DNA of 52,402 nucleotides from Welwitschia mirabilis (GCA_051453625.1 JBOZIK010000001.1:166327909-166380310), one strand, 5' to 3'. Shown: positions 1 to 10,392, counted from the stretch's first letter. A program made the numbers and translations. The notes: a model not told the origin generated them from the sequence alone.

Positions 1-782
1 TTTTATATTGCAATCTAAAAATACAAAGGATTTGGTCAACTGATTTGGATTGGAAAATGCTAAAACAACTGACACACCTATGTCAACCTCTTATAAATTC
101 AGTCTAGATGAAAATGGAAAATGAGTTGATCAGAAGCTTTATAGAAGTATGATAGGAAGCTTATTATATTTAAATATAAGTAGACTCGATATTACGTTCA
201 GTATTAGTGTGTGTGCAAGATACCAAACCCAACCAAAAGAATCAAATCTATAAGCAGTGAAAAGAATAATAAGATATATAAAGGGAACATGTGATTATGG
301 ATTGTGATACTTAACCAAGACATCTTTTGATCTTATAGGATTTAGTAATGTACATTAGGCTGGGTACAAGTATGATAGAAAATTCATAAGTGGTAATTGT
401 TTTCTATTAGGATTATTCTTAATAGGATGAACTTATAGAAAGTAAAACCTAATCTCCCTTTTAATAGTAGAAGCCGAGTATATTACAGCAGGGGGTTGTT
501 GTACTTATTTCCTTTGGATGAAGGAAATGCTAAAGGATTTTGATGTAGTGTTTAAATAGGTTCCTATTTTCTATATAATGTTAGTGCAATAAATATTTTT
601 AAAAATCCTGATTAACATTCCAGAACTAAACACATTGAACTAAGACATCATTTTTTAAGAGATCAAGTTGAAAAAGGAAATATTTCCATGAATTTTGTGA
701 GTATAGATTATCAATTTGATGATATATTTACTAAACCCTTAAATTTTGATAATTTTCTTCATCTTTGGAATGACTTGGGGGT
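1..782 (+). pseudogene. Ty1/copia pol 3' end (RT tail and RNase H), broken
   Basis: This is the last part of a Ty1/copia polyprotein, entered in mid-gene at the window edge. Seen in translation, with frame changes and stops: LYRSMIGSLLYL followed by SRLDI near 140-195 (end of the reverse transcriptase block), VKRIIRYIKGTCDYGL near 255-305, EAEYITAGGCC near 470-505 (RNase H catalytic Glu region), SRTKHIELRHHFLRDQVEKG near 620-680, and DDIFTKPL near 719-742. The order and wording are those of copia RT/RNase H, which copies element RNA to DNA in virus-like particles. Several in-frame stops (for example near 90, 250 and 355) rule out function. The extra ORF and the LTR downstream show that this is the 3' portion of one element running left to right. 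Family assignment is secure; the lineage (SIRE/Maximus-like, from the extra ORF) is an inference. Confidence 0.93.
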
Positions 783-1068
783 TGTCTTTTCATCCTTTGG
801 CTAATTGCAGGGCTGTTGATTGAATCTATGATTTGGTCGACTAGATGTGGTTGCTCGGACCCTAAAGTATTGTGACTTGCATTTTGACAAGTCAATAGGA
901 CCTCAAACTCATCGACTGGACCTATAGGGTTATAGTGTGATAGAATCATTAGTGGAACTAGTTTATTTATCAAATCTCACATAATCGCCATTTTTTTAAA
1001 AAACTGATGGAGTCTAAACCCTATCCATTATCTTCTAGCCACATGTCTCCTTCAGATTTAGTGGTTCT
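783..1068 (+). other. Spacer between copia pol and the extra ORF
   Basis: I see no supported coding sequence here. At 835-930 it holds several variants of the short GTCGACTAGAC/ATCGACTGGACC motif that is arrayed in the LTR of the same element (2,825-3,385), so part of this spacer may share origin with LTR U3 sequence. Confidence 0.5.
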
Positions 1069-2153
1069 TTGAAATTTTTCTTATCTCCAAGCTCCTACCA
1101 CATGGTTGTAATGGATAACTGTTCCTCTAGGAGGCGGAAAAAGGAGATAGCTAATAGAAATCCTTTATATTTCTACCAGGGAATGTCTAAAAAAGCTTTA
1201 AATAAGTTCTCTAAGAAGTTTGAGAAGAAGCCAGTGTGTCAAGAAAGGGCTATTGCCACTACTAAGCTAAGGGTACTCATAGATGTGGTGTAACTTTTGC
1301 AAGATCTAGATATTTTAGGGTTTTTGATATTTTTGAGGTCTTGCTTATTCTTTTCTCATAAGGATGTTCTACTACAATGCTTCTTATGATGCCAATAATG
1401 CAACCCTAGAAACCATGGTTTTGGGAAAGAAGATGAGGATTACTATAAAGTACATTACTGCTATTGCTAATCTTCTAAAAGGAGACTACGATGAGTTTTA
1501 TCCTCTTCGTGACTCCATGGAAGATAAAGCAGAGGTAACAAGGGAACTTTGTGGTAAGTCTCACAGGTGGGAAACCACCCTTTTTAATTCTCTCCTTACC
1601 CCAAAGTACAGGTTTTTGCATTTAGTTTTTCCCTATAATTTCTCACCTTTAGCGGGTCATTGTGATAAGACCTCCAACTATAAGGTCTATTTGATGTACT
1701 TGGTAGAAACTAGGCACTCCATTTATACCCTTACCATCATGCTAAAGAATATGATCTCCCAGTTGGAGTATCACAGGACTAGGGCTCTATCCTACTTAGT
1801 GCTAATTGTTAACCTCTATCATCAGCATAGATTTTAGTTTCACCCAAAACTAGAAATCTTAATCCCATATCAGCCATTAGGTATGCAATGTTGTTTGCAT
1901 GCATATCTTTATAGGTTCTAAGAAATCCTCAAAATCTCCTTCTCCTAAGCAAGCCTTACCAGAGGAGACTCTTTCATACCTGAGGTAAATAGAATCTTGT
2001 ACTAAGCATATGAAATAAGCTCTAATCACAGTGGGATATGAGATTATAGACACTTTAAAGAAAGCAAGAAGCTTAGTGTCAAAGGCTACTGAAGAAGAGA
2101 AAGAGGAAGAAGAAAAATATTCTGAAGAAGAATCAGATGAGGAAGCCAAGTAA
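1069..2153 (+). pseudogene. Extra ORF of the copia element (env position), broken
   Basis: A decayed reading frame lies between pol and the 3' LTR, where SIRE/Maximus-type copia elements carry an additional ORF. Open pieces run 1,069-1,293 (basic, with FSKKFEKKP) and 1,364-1,837 (157 residues). The second contains LTPKYRFLHLVFPYNFSPLA followed by a hydrophobic stretch with YTLTIMLKNMI. This resembles the plant proteins usually annotated as 'putative plant transposon protein', in which a conserved block precedes a segment like 'GRRINLGYVMMxHM'. After more frame breaks the frame ends in an acidic tail (EEEKEEEEKYSEEESDEEAK) with a stop at 2,151-2,153. No signal peptide or convincing membrane anchor is visible, so 'env-like' describes position only. 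Function is unknown. The similarity is from memory of the family pattern, not a search. Confidence 0.7.
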
Positions 2154-2669
2154 TTTGATTAATCCTCTTTTTATGCTTTTGTTTTTCTTAAATTTTCATG
2201 CTTGTATTTCTTCTCTCATTTCTCATTGATGTCAAAAAAGGGAGAATTAGTTAGTTGTTATGCTACTTTATTTATTTGTATCTGCTCTTGATGAGCACTT
2301 TTTATTGTAATGTTCAACTTTCAGTAATAGAAATGCACTTGGTTATCATGAACTATAATTTTTATCTCACATTTTTAGTGCAAATCTAATTCATCATGAA
2401 CTATAATTTCTATTATATCTTATGGTTATTAAATAATTCATGATCAAAATGTTGTTTGTCACATATATTTTGGCACTTTCATATCTCACAATTAGAACTA
2501 CAAATTGTTTTAATTATGACATAAATTAGAAACTTTCTAAAATGTCCCATTTAATATAAAATGCTTAATATCTTTTGAAAAAGTTAATACGCATTTTATG
2601 AGGGGAAGTTTTTTCAAATTTAATATTTTCAACTAAGAATAAGTTTGCCATCAATATCAAAGTGAGGAT
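2154..2669 (+). other. Noncoding tail of copia element with polypurine tracts
   Basis: AT-rich stretch between the extra ORF and the 3' LTR. Two sites look like the plant copia polypurine tract that primes plus-strand synthesis: GATGTCAAAAAAGGGAGAA near 2,229-2,247, and ATCAATATCAAAGTGAGGAT at 2,650-2,669, directly before the LTR. The second is the functional position; the first may be an upstream copy or a decayed repeat. No coding sequence is seen. Confidence 0.65.
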
Positions 2670-2824
2670 TGTTGAGTTATTATTTACCAATTTGACGTCA
2701 AACTAATGTTTTCTATTTAGCAAAACATGTTGTATCTTGTGCAAAAAATATTAATCATTGTAGGTCAGAAGCGGAAATAGTTTATCATAATTTGAACCTA
2801 AACCTATTAGTTTTTATACCTTCC

Positions 2825-3385
2825 TGAGGGATCGACTAGATTTCTAAGGAGTCCACCACACCTGAAGTGTATAAAAAAATGAACTAAATTCAGAGGGTTG
2901 TAGATTATTGAGGGGTCAATTAGACTTGTACATTTGATAATTCTCAGCCGATTGTCAAGGGGTTAACCAAATTATTGAGGGGCTAACTAGACTTGAGTAT
3001 CAAAACTTTCATAGCCGATTACCAAGGGGTTAATTAGATTTCAGAGGGGTCGACTAGACTTGAGTATCAAAACTTTTATAACTAATTATCAAAGGGATCA
3101 ACCAAATTCCTGAGGGGTCGATCGGATCTAGAGTAGCATTCAATCTTTGTGAGCAAGGGATCGATGGGACCTAGAGCGAAAAATAGTGTTGTAATTTTTT
3201 CTGATCAAGGAGGTGACTAAATGAATATGCAGATGACCAAATAAACGGTTGACCAGATCATAAGGGATCAACCGAACATGGAGCCATAAGAAACAGGGGT
3301 CAACTGGAAGAACATGAGGGTAACTGACTTTAGTAATGGGACTAGATGGAGTCGATCGAACTTTTGAGGGGTCAACCAGTCATAA
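2825..3385 (+). repeat. Array of GGGGTCGACCGGAC-like motifs in LTR U3 (copy 1)
   Basis: About fifteen degenerate copies of a motif close to GGGGTCGACYRGAC are strung at intervals of roughly 20-45 bases. The core GGTCGACC is self-complementary. Copies vary by C-to-T changes (GGGGTTAACC, GGGATCAACC, GGGGTCAATT), as expected if methylated cytosines have decayed. It lies in U3 upstream of the TATA region and could be an enhancer array; that role is inference. Confidence 0.75.
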
Positions 3386-3473
3386 TGGAAATGGGATTTT
3401 TATAGCCGTTATGAGACCATTTTATGTCCATTGAAAGATCTTTTTACTTATAAAAACCCTAAAAGTCTTCCAC

Positions 3474-3483
3474 TATATATATC
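3474..3483 (+). promoter_or_regulatory. Probable TATA region of copia LTR copy 1
   Basis: TATATATAT follows AAACCCTAAAAGTCTTCC, the context that precedes TATAAATA in the second LTR copy (51,783-51,790). It is probably the decayed element promoter. Confidence 0.5.
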
Positions 3484-4063
3484 TACTAAGAGTCAAAATC
3501 ACTATACCACTTTTGAATATTTTTAAAATCATTCATTGTACTTATTAGCATATTATATGTGACTAAAGAAGAATCAAGGACTGTTGTTATCTTTGCATAC
3601 TTGGTCAAGTCAGTTGCATTGTATGCGTTTGGATTATACCATCTTCTCAAGTAGTATAAAAATACTATTCTTGAGCCAAAGATTGGGTGAAGCCTATGCA
3701 TTTTGGCATACCATTATCACCGCTTCAGTTTCTTGTAATAGATTAAGACCGAGCCTCAGAAAAGTCCATTTGTAAAGATTATAGATAAACCTAGAATACC
3801 TAGAAAGAGATTAACAGATATCTAGAACAGGCTTAGATAGAAGCTGATCATTGAAAGTAGAGTACGAGGTTTGCTGAACTACTATAAATATTGTGTGCTT
3901 CTCATTGGTATTTCTATGCTTTTATTATTTAATTTTTTAGAATAGTTTTGGTTTTATTTGCACAAGTTTTTAGTGTTCATTTCAAACAAAGTTATTTTTG
4001 TGAAGTTATTTCATTAAATTTTTAGAATCCTATTCACCCCCTATTTTAGGGTTCTCAATCCTA

Positions 4064-6170
4064 CAAGATTTTCATGTTCTTAAGCCTTTCTAAGCCTAAT
4101 TTTTTATAGGTTTTATAAGAAGGTAAGTTTACACTGGCTCCCTAGTTTAATAAGGTCTGGTTGAGTTAATTATTGCTTATAGTAATAGCAATTGTGGGAC
4201 ACCTAAGGTTTTCATATTTTAATGGAAATTTATTGTGGAGAATTGAGCTTGTTTGTTAAGATAAGAAAGCTTTACTCTTTATGTTCATACCTTTTTTTAT
4301 AATAAATAAGCCTTTAAGGAATTTGACATAGGAAGGTACTTTCGTAATGGCTTCTAAGAGGAGTATGTTTATCTTAACTTCTTTGAAAATTTCTAGAGCC
4401 TTTAATTACCTTTTTATTATGTTATCCTTCCTAGGTCATTAGGAAAAAGGTAAGGGTTCTTTGTATATGGGTGATGAATTTTCATTCTTATCCTTTTACT
4501 TGTTTTCTTTGGAGTTTTAATTTTTCTTAGGCTTATTTTGTATGAATGGATTTTATAGCTTTTTCCTACTTCTAAGTTGTATAGACTTAGTTTCTTTTAA
4601 GTGATCTACCCCTTTAGTAAATCTAGTTCCTTTTGGATTTAATTGAAAACTCATGGACAATTTTCTTTCTTCTCTTTAGTTAAATGATAAAAGGATTTAG
4701 GTGGTGATTTTTTGGAGTTGGTTTATGCTCTGTTCAAGTTCTTAATTTATTTATGCTTGTGATTGCATGAAATTTTTGATGGTTTTCTTCAATGGATTAG
4801 ATAAATTTATTTAATAGTTTGATGATGAAGGATAAGAATGGGAAGATGAGGGAAATAAATTTTTAGGATGATAATTTTCTAATGGGTAATTATCTCACTT
4901 TTAAGAGAAATTAGGTTGGTTTCACCAATAAGGATTGTAAGAGTTTGAGTATAGGTTGTTTTTAAGATTTTTCCATTAGTGCCCTATCATGTTTACCTAG
5001 TCATCAATGTGGTTTGGAATAGAAAAATGGAGGGGTATTCAATGGTTTCATGGGTATAAATATGAAAAATCAAATACTCAAGGCTTAGCAACAATGGATG
5101 AGGGTGAAGGTAAAGTGATCAACAATTCTAATTTCTTTGCTAATTTATTTATTTTATTATTTAGAGACCTTAAAAATACTTTTTGACCTAACTAAATGAT
5201 GTGATCTTGAGGATTTGTTAAGTTTTTTTTCCAAATTTTTAAGCACTTAGCTATAGTTTCTAAGTGCTACCAAATCTTATCTAGGGGCATGCTAAGAAAA
5301 CTACCTTGACTCATCATCTTAACTAATTGATGGTTATTAGTGGATAACTCATTATAGAAGAAATCTATTTCCCTATAGGGTTCAAAATCATGTTGGAGGC
5401 ATTTTAATAAAAGGTTTTTAAATTATTCTAAGGTTTAGAAAAAAGTTTTGTTGTCCTTCTATTGGAAATTCATGATTTCTTTCCTTAGGGCATTTGTTTT
5501 ATTACTGCATAAGACTTTAGAGATAAAATCTTTACTCAGGTCTATCCAAGTTGTAACAAAGAAGGATTTTAGGGTGTATAACTAGGATTTCACCTTTTCT
5601 TTAAATGAAAAGGGAAATAGGATAAGCCTAAATGCATCATGAGTGTTAGGATACTAAGGGAAAGTTAATAAGACACACTCAAATTCTTTGAGATGGAGGT
5701 ATAGGTCCTTAGACTCTAATCCATAGAAATTATGTAAGAGTTGGATAGTGGAGGGTTTGAATTCTAGCATTTAATTAATGGATGACAACACTATGCAAGA
5801 GGGTGTTCTTAGGCTTTGTGGTTGAAGGTAATCTCATATAGAAATTGCTTAGGTTGGTTAGTAGTAACAGTGAGGGCAACTTGCTTTTTCAAACACTTTT
5901 TGGATGAAATAGTAGGTCATTAACATATTGATCATCTCCTAGCTAGATAAAGATCCACTGAAGGAATCTTAAAAATTGAGTGGATCATTTGGGTTTTGAT
6001 GTGGTTATTGTGATGAGGCAGTTTGTTGATTAGTTTGGTTTTTTTGAAAGGTTGAGGTTTAGTCTCTTTGAGAATGATCATGAGCTTGATTTCTAGTATT
6101 TTGCATTCTTTCATGATTAGTAAAGGGATCCATGATCTGTGCATTAGTCTTATAGTTTCATCACAAGTCT
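4064..6170 (-). pseudogene. Ty3/gypsy Athila/Tat-type gag and protease start, minus strand, broken
   Basis: Read on the minus strand from about 6,170 to 4,064, shifting frames give an ordered Athila/Tat-type gag and protease. Gag matrix/capsid block near 5,640-5,400: FPFSF, KSWLYTL, VTTWIDL, then KERNHEF. A later capsid piece is QGSFLSMPLDKIW near 5,300. Downstream are YSNSYNPYW near 4,960 and the hallmark LRSRKKL near 4,560. The protease block is near 4,420-4,066: LLLEAITKVPSYVKFLKG, then GASVNL with the expected catalytic Asp lost, then KLGLERLK. The match ends at 4,064-4,066, exactly at the copia LTR boundary; the rest of pol is absent from the window. Gag packages element RNA and the protease cuts the polyprotein. 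Multiple stops show the copy is dead. Its primer-binding site (6,908-6,931) and 5' LTR lie to the right, consistent with minus orientation. Confidence 0.85.
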
Positions 6171-6907
6171 AGGTCATTTAAGAATGAGTTTAAAAGATTG
6201 CAAGCAGGTTTAAGATGATTTTCAAATCGGATTTCATTAGGTATATAAGTGGATGGGTTTCGGGACCGTACAAAAGGTTTTATTAGAAATTGAGGAGGTT
6301 ATAGGCCAAAAGGTGGGTTCTAGGGGATGTACAAAAGCTTTTGTCAAAATTTTAGAATTAAAGTTTTAGGTTTTATAATAAAGTTTGTAGGATGCTCCCA
6401 AAATGATTACAGTTACGATGTCATAGTGAATTAAAACTAAAGTAAAAAACGTGAATAAAACCAAGATCAACATTATTGAAATTATGAAATTTTTTTAAAT
6501 ATTTTTAATGTTTTAGGTACATAATGAAAACACAGAAATGAGAATAGAAAAGCACAGAAAAATACAGTAGGAAAAGAAAAGCACGTAACACGATATAAAG
6601 TTAGTAAAAAGATTTTAAGTTTTTTAAACTCTAAAAGCAACGTGAAAATAAACATTAGACTTGTATAAAACAAGTTAGACAAAATAAAAATAAAAATTTA
6701 AACTAAGCTGAACTAGTTCAGATAACACTATAAGAACCAATATCAACCACTAGAAAGAAAATGAAACATTTAAAACAAAAGGAAAAAGACCAATTTGGGT
6801 ATCATTAGAAAAAACACTAGTATCCATCATTGGAGAAATAAAAAGTATATATAAAACTTGCAAAAAGAAAAACTAGTACTCCTCTAAGCTACTACCATAT
6901 CATTATC
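6171..6907 (-). other. Untranslated leader of the minus-strand gypsy element
   Basis: This lies between the gag start and the primer-binding site on the minus strand. It is AT-rich and I see no coding sequence with family resemblance. Short open stretches such as 6,482-6,682 look like chance. Confidence 0.5.
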
Positions 6908-6931
6908 CTTGGTAAAAGTGCCAAAATCTGA
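6908..6931 (-). other. Primer-binding site of the minus-strand gypsy element
   Basis: The minus strand reads TTTTGGCACTTTTACCAAGG, a decayed form of the TTTGGCGCCGTTGCCGGGG leader found just inside the 5' LTR of Athila/Tat-type elements. It sits on the expected side of gag. A second site of this type lies at 18,855-18,875 on the plus strand. Confidence 0.7.
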
Positions 6932-6934
6932 TTA

Positions 6935-8040
6935 ATGTAGTATAATAAACTAGATTTAAAGTTAAGTTTACACTTAACTATCGTTCTTCCTTAGGGATAA
7001 CACGGGTTTAGGTTTAGAATTTTACTAATTAAACTTTAATATGAGTTACAAATTTTAAGAAAAGTAAAAATAGAAAGAGATTTTTAGAATTAGGCTTGAA
7101 TTTCATCTTGAGAAAGGAGGAAAGAAAACTAGCTTTAAGGTATTGCCGATTCATCTTTAAGTAATCCTTCACTCTAATGTTATCCAATAGTCTTCTTACA
7201 AAATACTTAAAATAATTAAGTGCTTTTGATTCAATTCATGAGGCATAACCTCATCGAGCATATGATAAATGGTGGATCCAATTAACACTTTATTCTTAGA
7301 ATAACAATAGAAAGTAAGAACTCCTAAAGTACTTAAGATCTGTGAAATCAAAAGAATTAAACTAAGTGATTAAAAGGAATTCAAATAACTAAAATAAACT
7401 TATTGATTAAATTAATTATCTAATACTTTTAACTATAATTTTACTCATGAATTGAAATCAAAGGAAAACAACTTAATGTATTGTAAAAAAGAATGAATTT
7501 ATAGCAAATACATAAGAAAGCAGGAGGAAATCCTTAGTAATCCTTGAAGACTAGCTCACTTCCTCAAATAATCACTTAGAAAGCCATCACAAGTTAATGC
7601 TCCAAGGTTCTCCAATTCTTCAAGCCAAAGAGAATACAATAAAGGGTTTAAGGCCCTTTTATACTGAGAGATGAAAGAAACAGATCATTACAAGTCCTTG
7701 GTTTATAGTGTTAGGTGGATGGTTATATGATTACGTTTAGGTAGGATGATTTATCTTCTCTTTAATTTAGTGAAGATGCTTATGACAATGCCAAAATTTG
7801 CTCAGAGTGCTACATCTACTGCTAACCACTGACCATATCATGTATCTCCACTGTCATCCTAATCAGCCTTGTCAAATGCTGCTTTGCAAATCCTTATCAT
7901 CACCATCACATGTTGTCAAGAATGTAATCAGTTTATGATGTGGAATTAGATCAAGATCATAATTGCATTTTATCCAATTTTTCATGACAAGATAGGAACC
8001 TGAGTTTAAAGGTAGTCTATGCTAAAAGGCTAGTGGCACT
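6935..8040 (-). repeat. 5' LTR of the minus-strand Athila/Tat-type element (outer limit uncertain)
   Basis: Starts next to the primer-binding site and contains, on the minus strand, TATAAAAGG (7,655-7,663) followed by GCCTTAAACCCTTTATTG. That layout resembles the TATA/start area of the LTR fragment at 8,251-8,892. The inner edge is well placed. The outer edge is a guess: between 7,700 and 8,250 I could not find a clear TG...CA terminus. No 3' LTR partner lies in the window because the element is cut at 4,064. Confidence 0.55.
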
Positions 8041-8250
8041 GGTGGTACTGGATGACAGTGCTAGCATTTTGACTTTGATGATTATGAGATTAAGACATGT
8101 TTATTAATTGAGCATAAATTATCTAAAAACATCATGAAAAACATCTAAATCTATAATTAATATGAAAATCCATAGAAAACATACTTTTATGATGAAATCA
8201 ATTATATTAGTGTTTTTTATTAAGATAATTCATCACTTAAACTTGATCAA
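8041..8250. other. Unassigned sequence between two LTRs
   Basis: AT-rich; no coding sequence or repeat recognised. It may be the outer end of the minus-strand LTR or the U3 of the plus-strand LTR that follows. Confidence 0.4.
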
Positions 8251-8892
8251 AACTATCTCAACCCTACTGCCTCCTATAAAAGGGTCTTAAGCCCTCATTT
8301 ATAAGCATCTTTGGTGCATCGATTGTTTTTGTGATGTATTCAAGATCAATTATGTAAGGAATCCATCTAGCTTTGAAGAGGAGCTTATCTTGGTGTTGGG
8401 GTACGATTCCTTCATTAATGAGTAACTACTCTTAAGCTAATTAAAGAATATTATAAATAAAAAAAGATCATTTTGTTTATGTTACATTATCTCTTATCCT
8501 CTTTATATGTTATGTTGAAATCAGATTAATTTTGATTTTGATATAGTATACGAGAATAAACTTTGATGATAACAAGTTGATAAACTTGGTTAGTGAACTA
8601 CATTTAGGATTGAATTTCATTCATGCATTATTATTTCATATCCAATTTATAATTTATTGCATTTATCCATCATTGCATTTTTAAGTCTTTATTATTTTAA
8701 ACTTGAACAGAAATCATTTTGTTTCCTTTCTAAATGAAGCAATTTTTCAAATGTACCTATAATTCCCCTGTAAAGTATAACATTGGATTTACTCCCTTTA
8801 CTAATGTGTATTTGTGTGAATTATATACTCAATATTTTAGGTTATTATTATAAATTATTAATTGAAGAAAAAATTCACATGATACATACCCT
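8251..8892 (+). repeat. LTR fragment (copy A), direct repeat of 18,195-18,855
   Basis: About 640 bases are clearly related, with small gaps, to 18,195-18,855 in the same orientation. Shared landmarks are GCCCTCATTTATAAGCAT, ATCCATCTAGCTT versus ATCTATCTAGCTT, GATTCCTTCATTAA, CATTGCATTTTTAAGTC and TTTCAAATGTAC. The homology begins near a TATA box (TATAAA, 8,275-8,280), so it covers R/U5 and a little U3. Unlike the 18-kb copy, no primer-binding site follows, so this is a 3' LTR, a solo LTR fragment, or a 5' LTR cut at its inner edge by the gypsy element to its right. Confidence 0.75.
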
Positions 8893-9105
8893 AAGAATGT
8901 GGCCTCAAGTTTGAATCTTAGCTAAGTTTATTATTTATATTTGAAGTATTACATATAACCTTAGTGACTATTTATTAAGATTTTAGTTATGCATTATTAC
9001 ATAAGGGTGTTATGGTATGTTTGGTTATTACATTGGTTTATTGCATCAAAGGTCTCAAGTTTTAGTCTATAGTGCTTATTATTTTTATTTATTAGTTTAA
9101 GTGGT

Positions 9106-9591
9106 CGTTGGTGGCTCATGGACTTTCCTTTTTATGGCTTTTTCTATGTACATTTTTTAAGGTGGTGGTTCATAGATTTTCACTTCCATGGCTTTCCACA
9201 TGAATGTTTTCAGAGATAGTGACTTACGGATTTTTACTTCCGTGGATTTTTGCATGCACATTTCTCAAGGTGACAGCTCATGGATTTTCACTTGCATGAC
9301 ATTTCATATGCATGTTTCTTAAATTGGCAACTCATGGATTTTCATTTCCGTATATTTTTACATGCATGTTTTCCAAGGTAGTAGCTTGTAAGTTTTCATT
9401 TCCATAGTTTTTCGCATGCACGTCTCTCAAGGTAGTAGCTCATGAATATTCACTTTCATGGTTTTCCATGTGCACATTTCTAGAGATGACAAATTGTGAA
9501 TTCTTACTTCTATAGCTTTTCATGTATCCATTTCTAGAGGTAGTGGCTTATGGATTTTCACTTACATAGCTTTTTGTGTGCACGTTTCCAG
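9106..9591 (+). repeat. Minisatellite: nine tandem 54-bp units
   Basis: Nine head-to-tail units, each exactly 54 bases by my count, start at 9,106, 9,160, 9,214 and so on. The typical unit begins AGGTAGTGGCTCATGGATTT, continues TCACTTCCATGGCTTTTCAT and ends GTGCACGTTTCTAG. A diverged half unit recurs near 9,645-9,670. Units differ from one another by substitutions with no indels. 54 bases is 18 codons and one plus frame is open in some units, but stops (taa, tag, tga) occur in several, so I do not call it coding. Confidence 0.93.
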
Positions 9592-9825
9592 AGAAAGTAT
9601 GATGGCTAGCTAAAATTTGTTCGTTTTCCAAATAATTTTGCTGCAGTTTTTCATGTGCACATTTCCTAAGGCATCATGATGGCATGTGGTACATAGCAAC
9701 CTTTATATTCCATTTTGTTTCTTAGTTCAACTTCATATTTTGATTTTTTTTTCTTAGTTCTTGTGTAACCCACCACCCACAACACATTTTCTTAGGTTGA
9801 TTACTGGTATTTAATTCTTTTTTCA
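9592..9825. other. Between the minisatellite and the duplicated block
   Basis: Holds only the diverged half unit of the 54-bp repeat near 9,645-9,670. Nothing else is recognised. Confidence 0.5.
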
Positions 9826-10057
9826 GATCCCTAAGCCAATTATTATTATTTAATTATTAATCTTACAACTTCCTAGGCAAATTAGTATTTAATTATGACT
9901 AATTAATTATATTAGAGTTAATTAATTTATTAAATTTAAGATCCCTAAGCCAATTATTATTATTTAATTATTAATCTTATAAATTTCTAGGTAAATTAGT
10001 ATTTAATTATGACTAATTAATTATATTAGAGTTAGTTAATTAATTTATTAAATTTAA
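9826..10057 (+). repeat. Tandem duplication of a 114-bp block
   Basis: The block starting GATCCCTAAGCCAATTATTA at 9,826 is repeated at 9,940 with few differences; the second copy is about 118 bases owing to an extra GTTA near its end. Both end in AATTTATTAAATTTAA. It lies in the candidate 5' LTR, and the low divergence suggests it is younger than the surrounding decay. Confidence 0.92.
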
Positions 10058-10392
10058 GTGTTGAATTCAAGTGTGTTATTTAAAGTTATTTATTCCTTAT
10101 ATGTTGGCATGTGTGAAATTATTTAACTAACTTTAGTCTAGCCTATTTCATTAATCCATTATCATTAACTTCTATGTCTATATTTATGCCTTCCTTAGCC
10201 CCTTTCCATAGCCCATGTGGAATTATTCGATGTATACATATAATGCGTATTAATGGCTATATATATATATATGTATGTATTGTAATGTTTAAGGCTTATG
10301 AGCATGTGTTGGCACACTCATGGAGTTCTTATCTTGTCAAGTAAGAGGTTACGAGTTTAAATATCCTTAGTGACATTATCTTAGAGTATTAT

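Larger units (their letters stand above)
2670..4063 (+). repeat. Copia 3' LTR (copy 1)
   Basis: The left boundary is set by the polypurine tract ending at 2,669 and the TGTTGAG start. The right boundary is set by the terminal block 'CCTATTCACCCCC...CAATCCTACA', after which Athila/Tat-type protease sequence begins at once. A closely related copy starts at 50,971 in the same orientation: both share GACGTCAAACTAATGTTTTCT near the start, the GGGGTCGACC motif array, a TATA region after an AAACCCTAAAAG stretch, and the segment around GTCCATTTGTAAAG. Length is about 1.39 kb. U3 is 2,670 to about 3,475, and R/U5 follows. Because coding sequence lies upstream and no primer-binding site follows, this is a 3' LTR. 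The 5-bp target duplication cannot be checked because the 5' end is outside the window. Confidence 0.88.

Noticed and set aside
6482-6682. Minus-strand membrane protein of 66 residues
   Set aside because: Phenylalanine/leucine-rich translation of A/T runs in the untranslated leader of the gypsy element.
9106-9591. 54-bp array as a coding repeat of 18 residues
   Set aside because: Several units contain in-frame stops and there is no start or continuation outside the array. Kept as a finding about the period, not as a gene.
9106-9591. 54-bp array as a CRISPR array
   Set aside because: Units are directly adjacent with no unique spacers, and the context is a plant retroelement.
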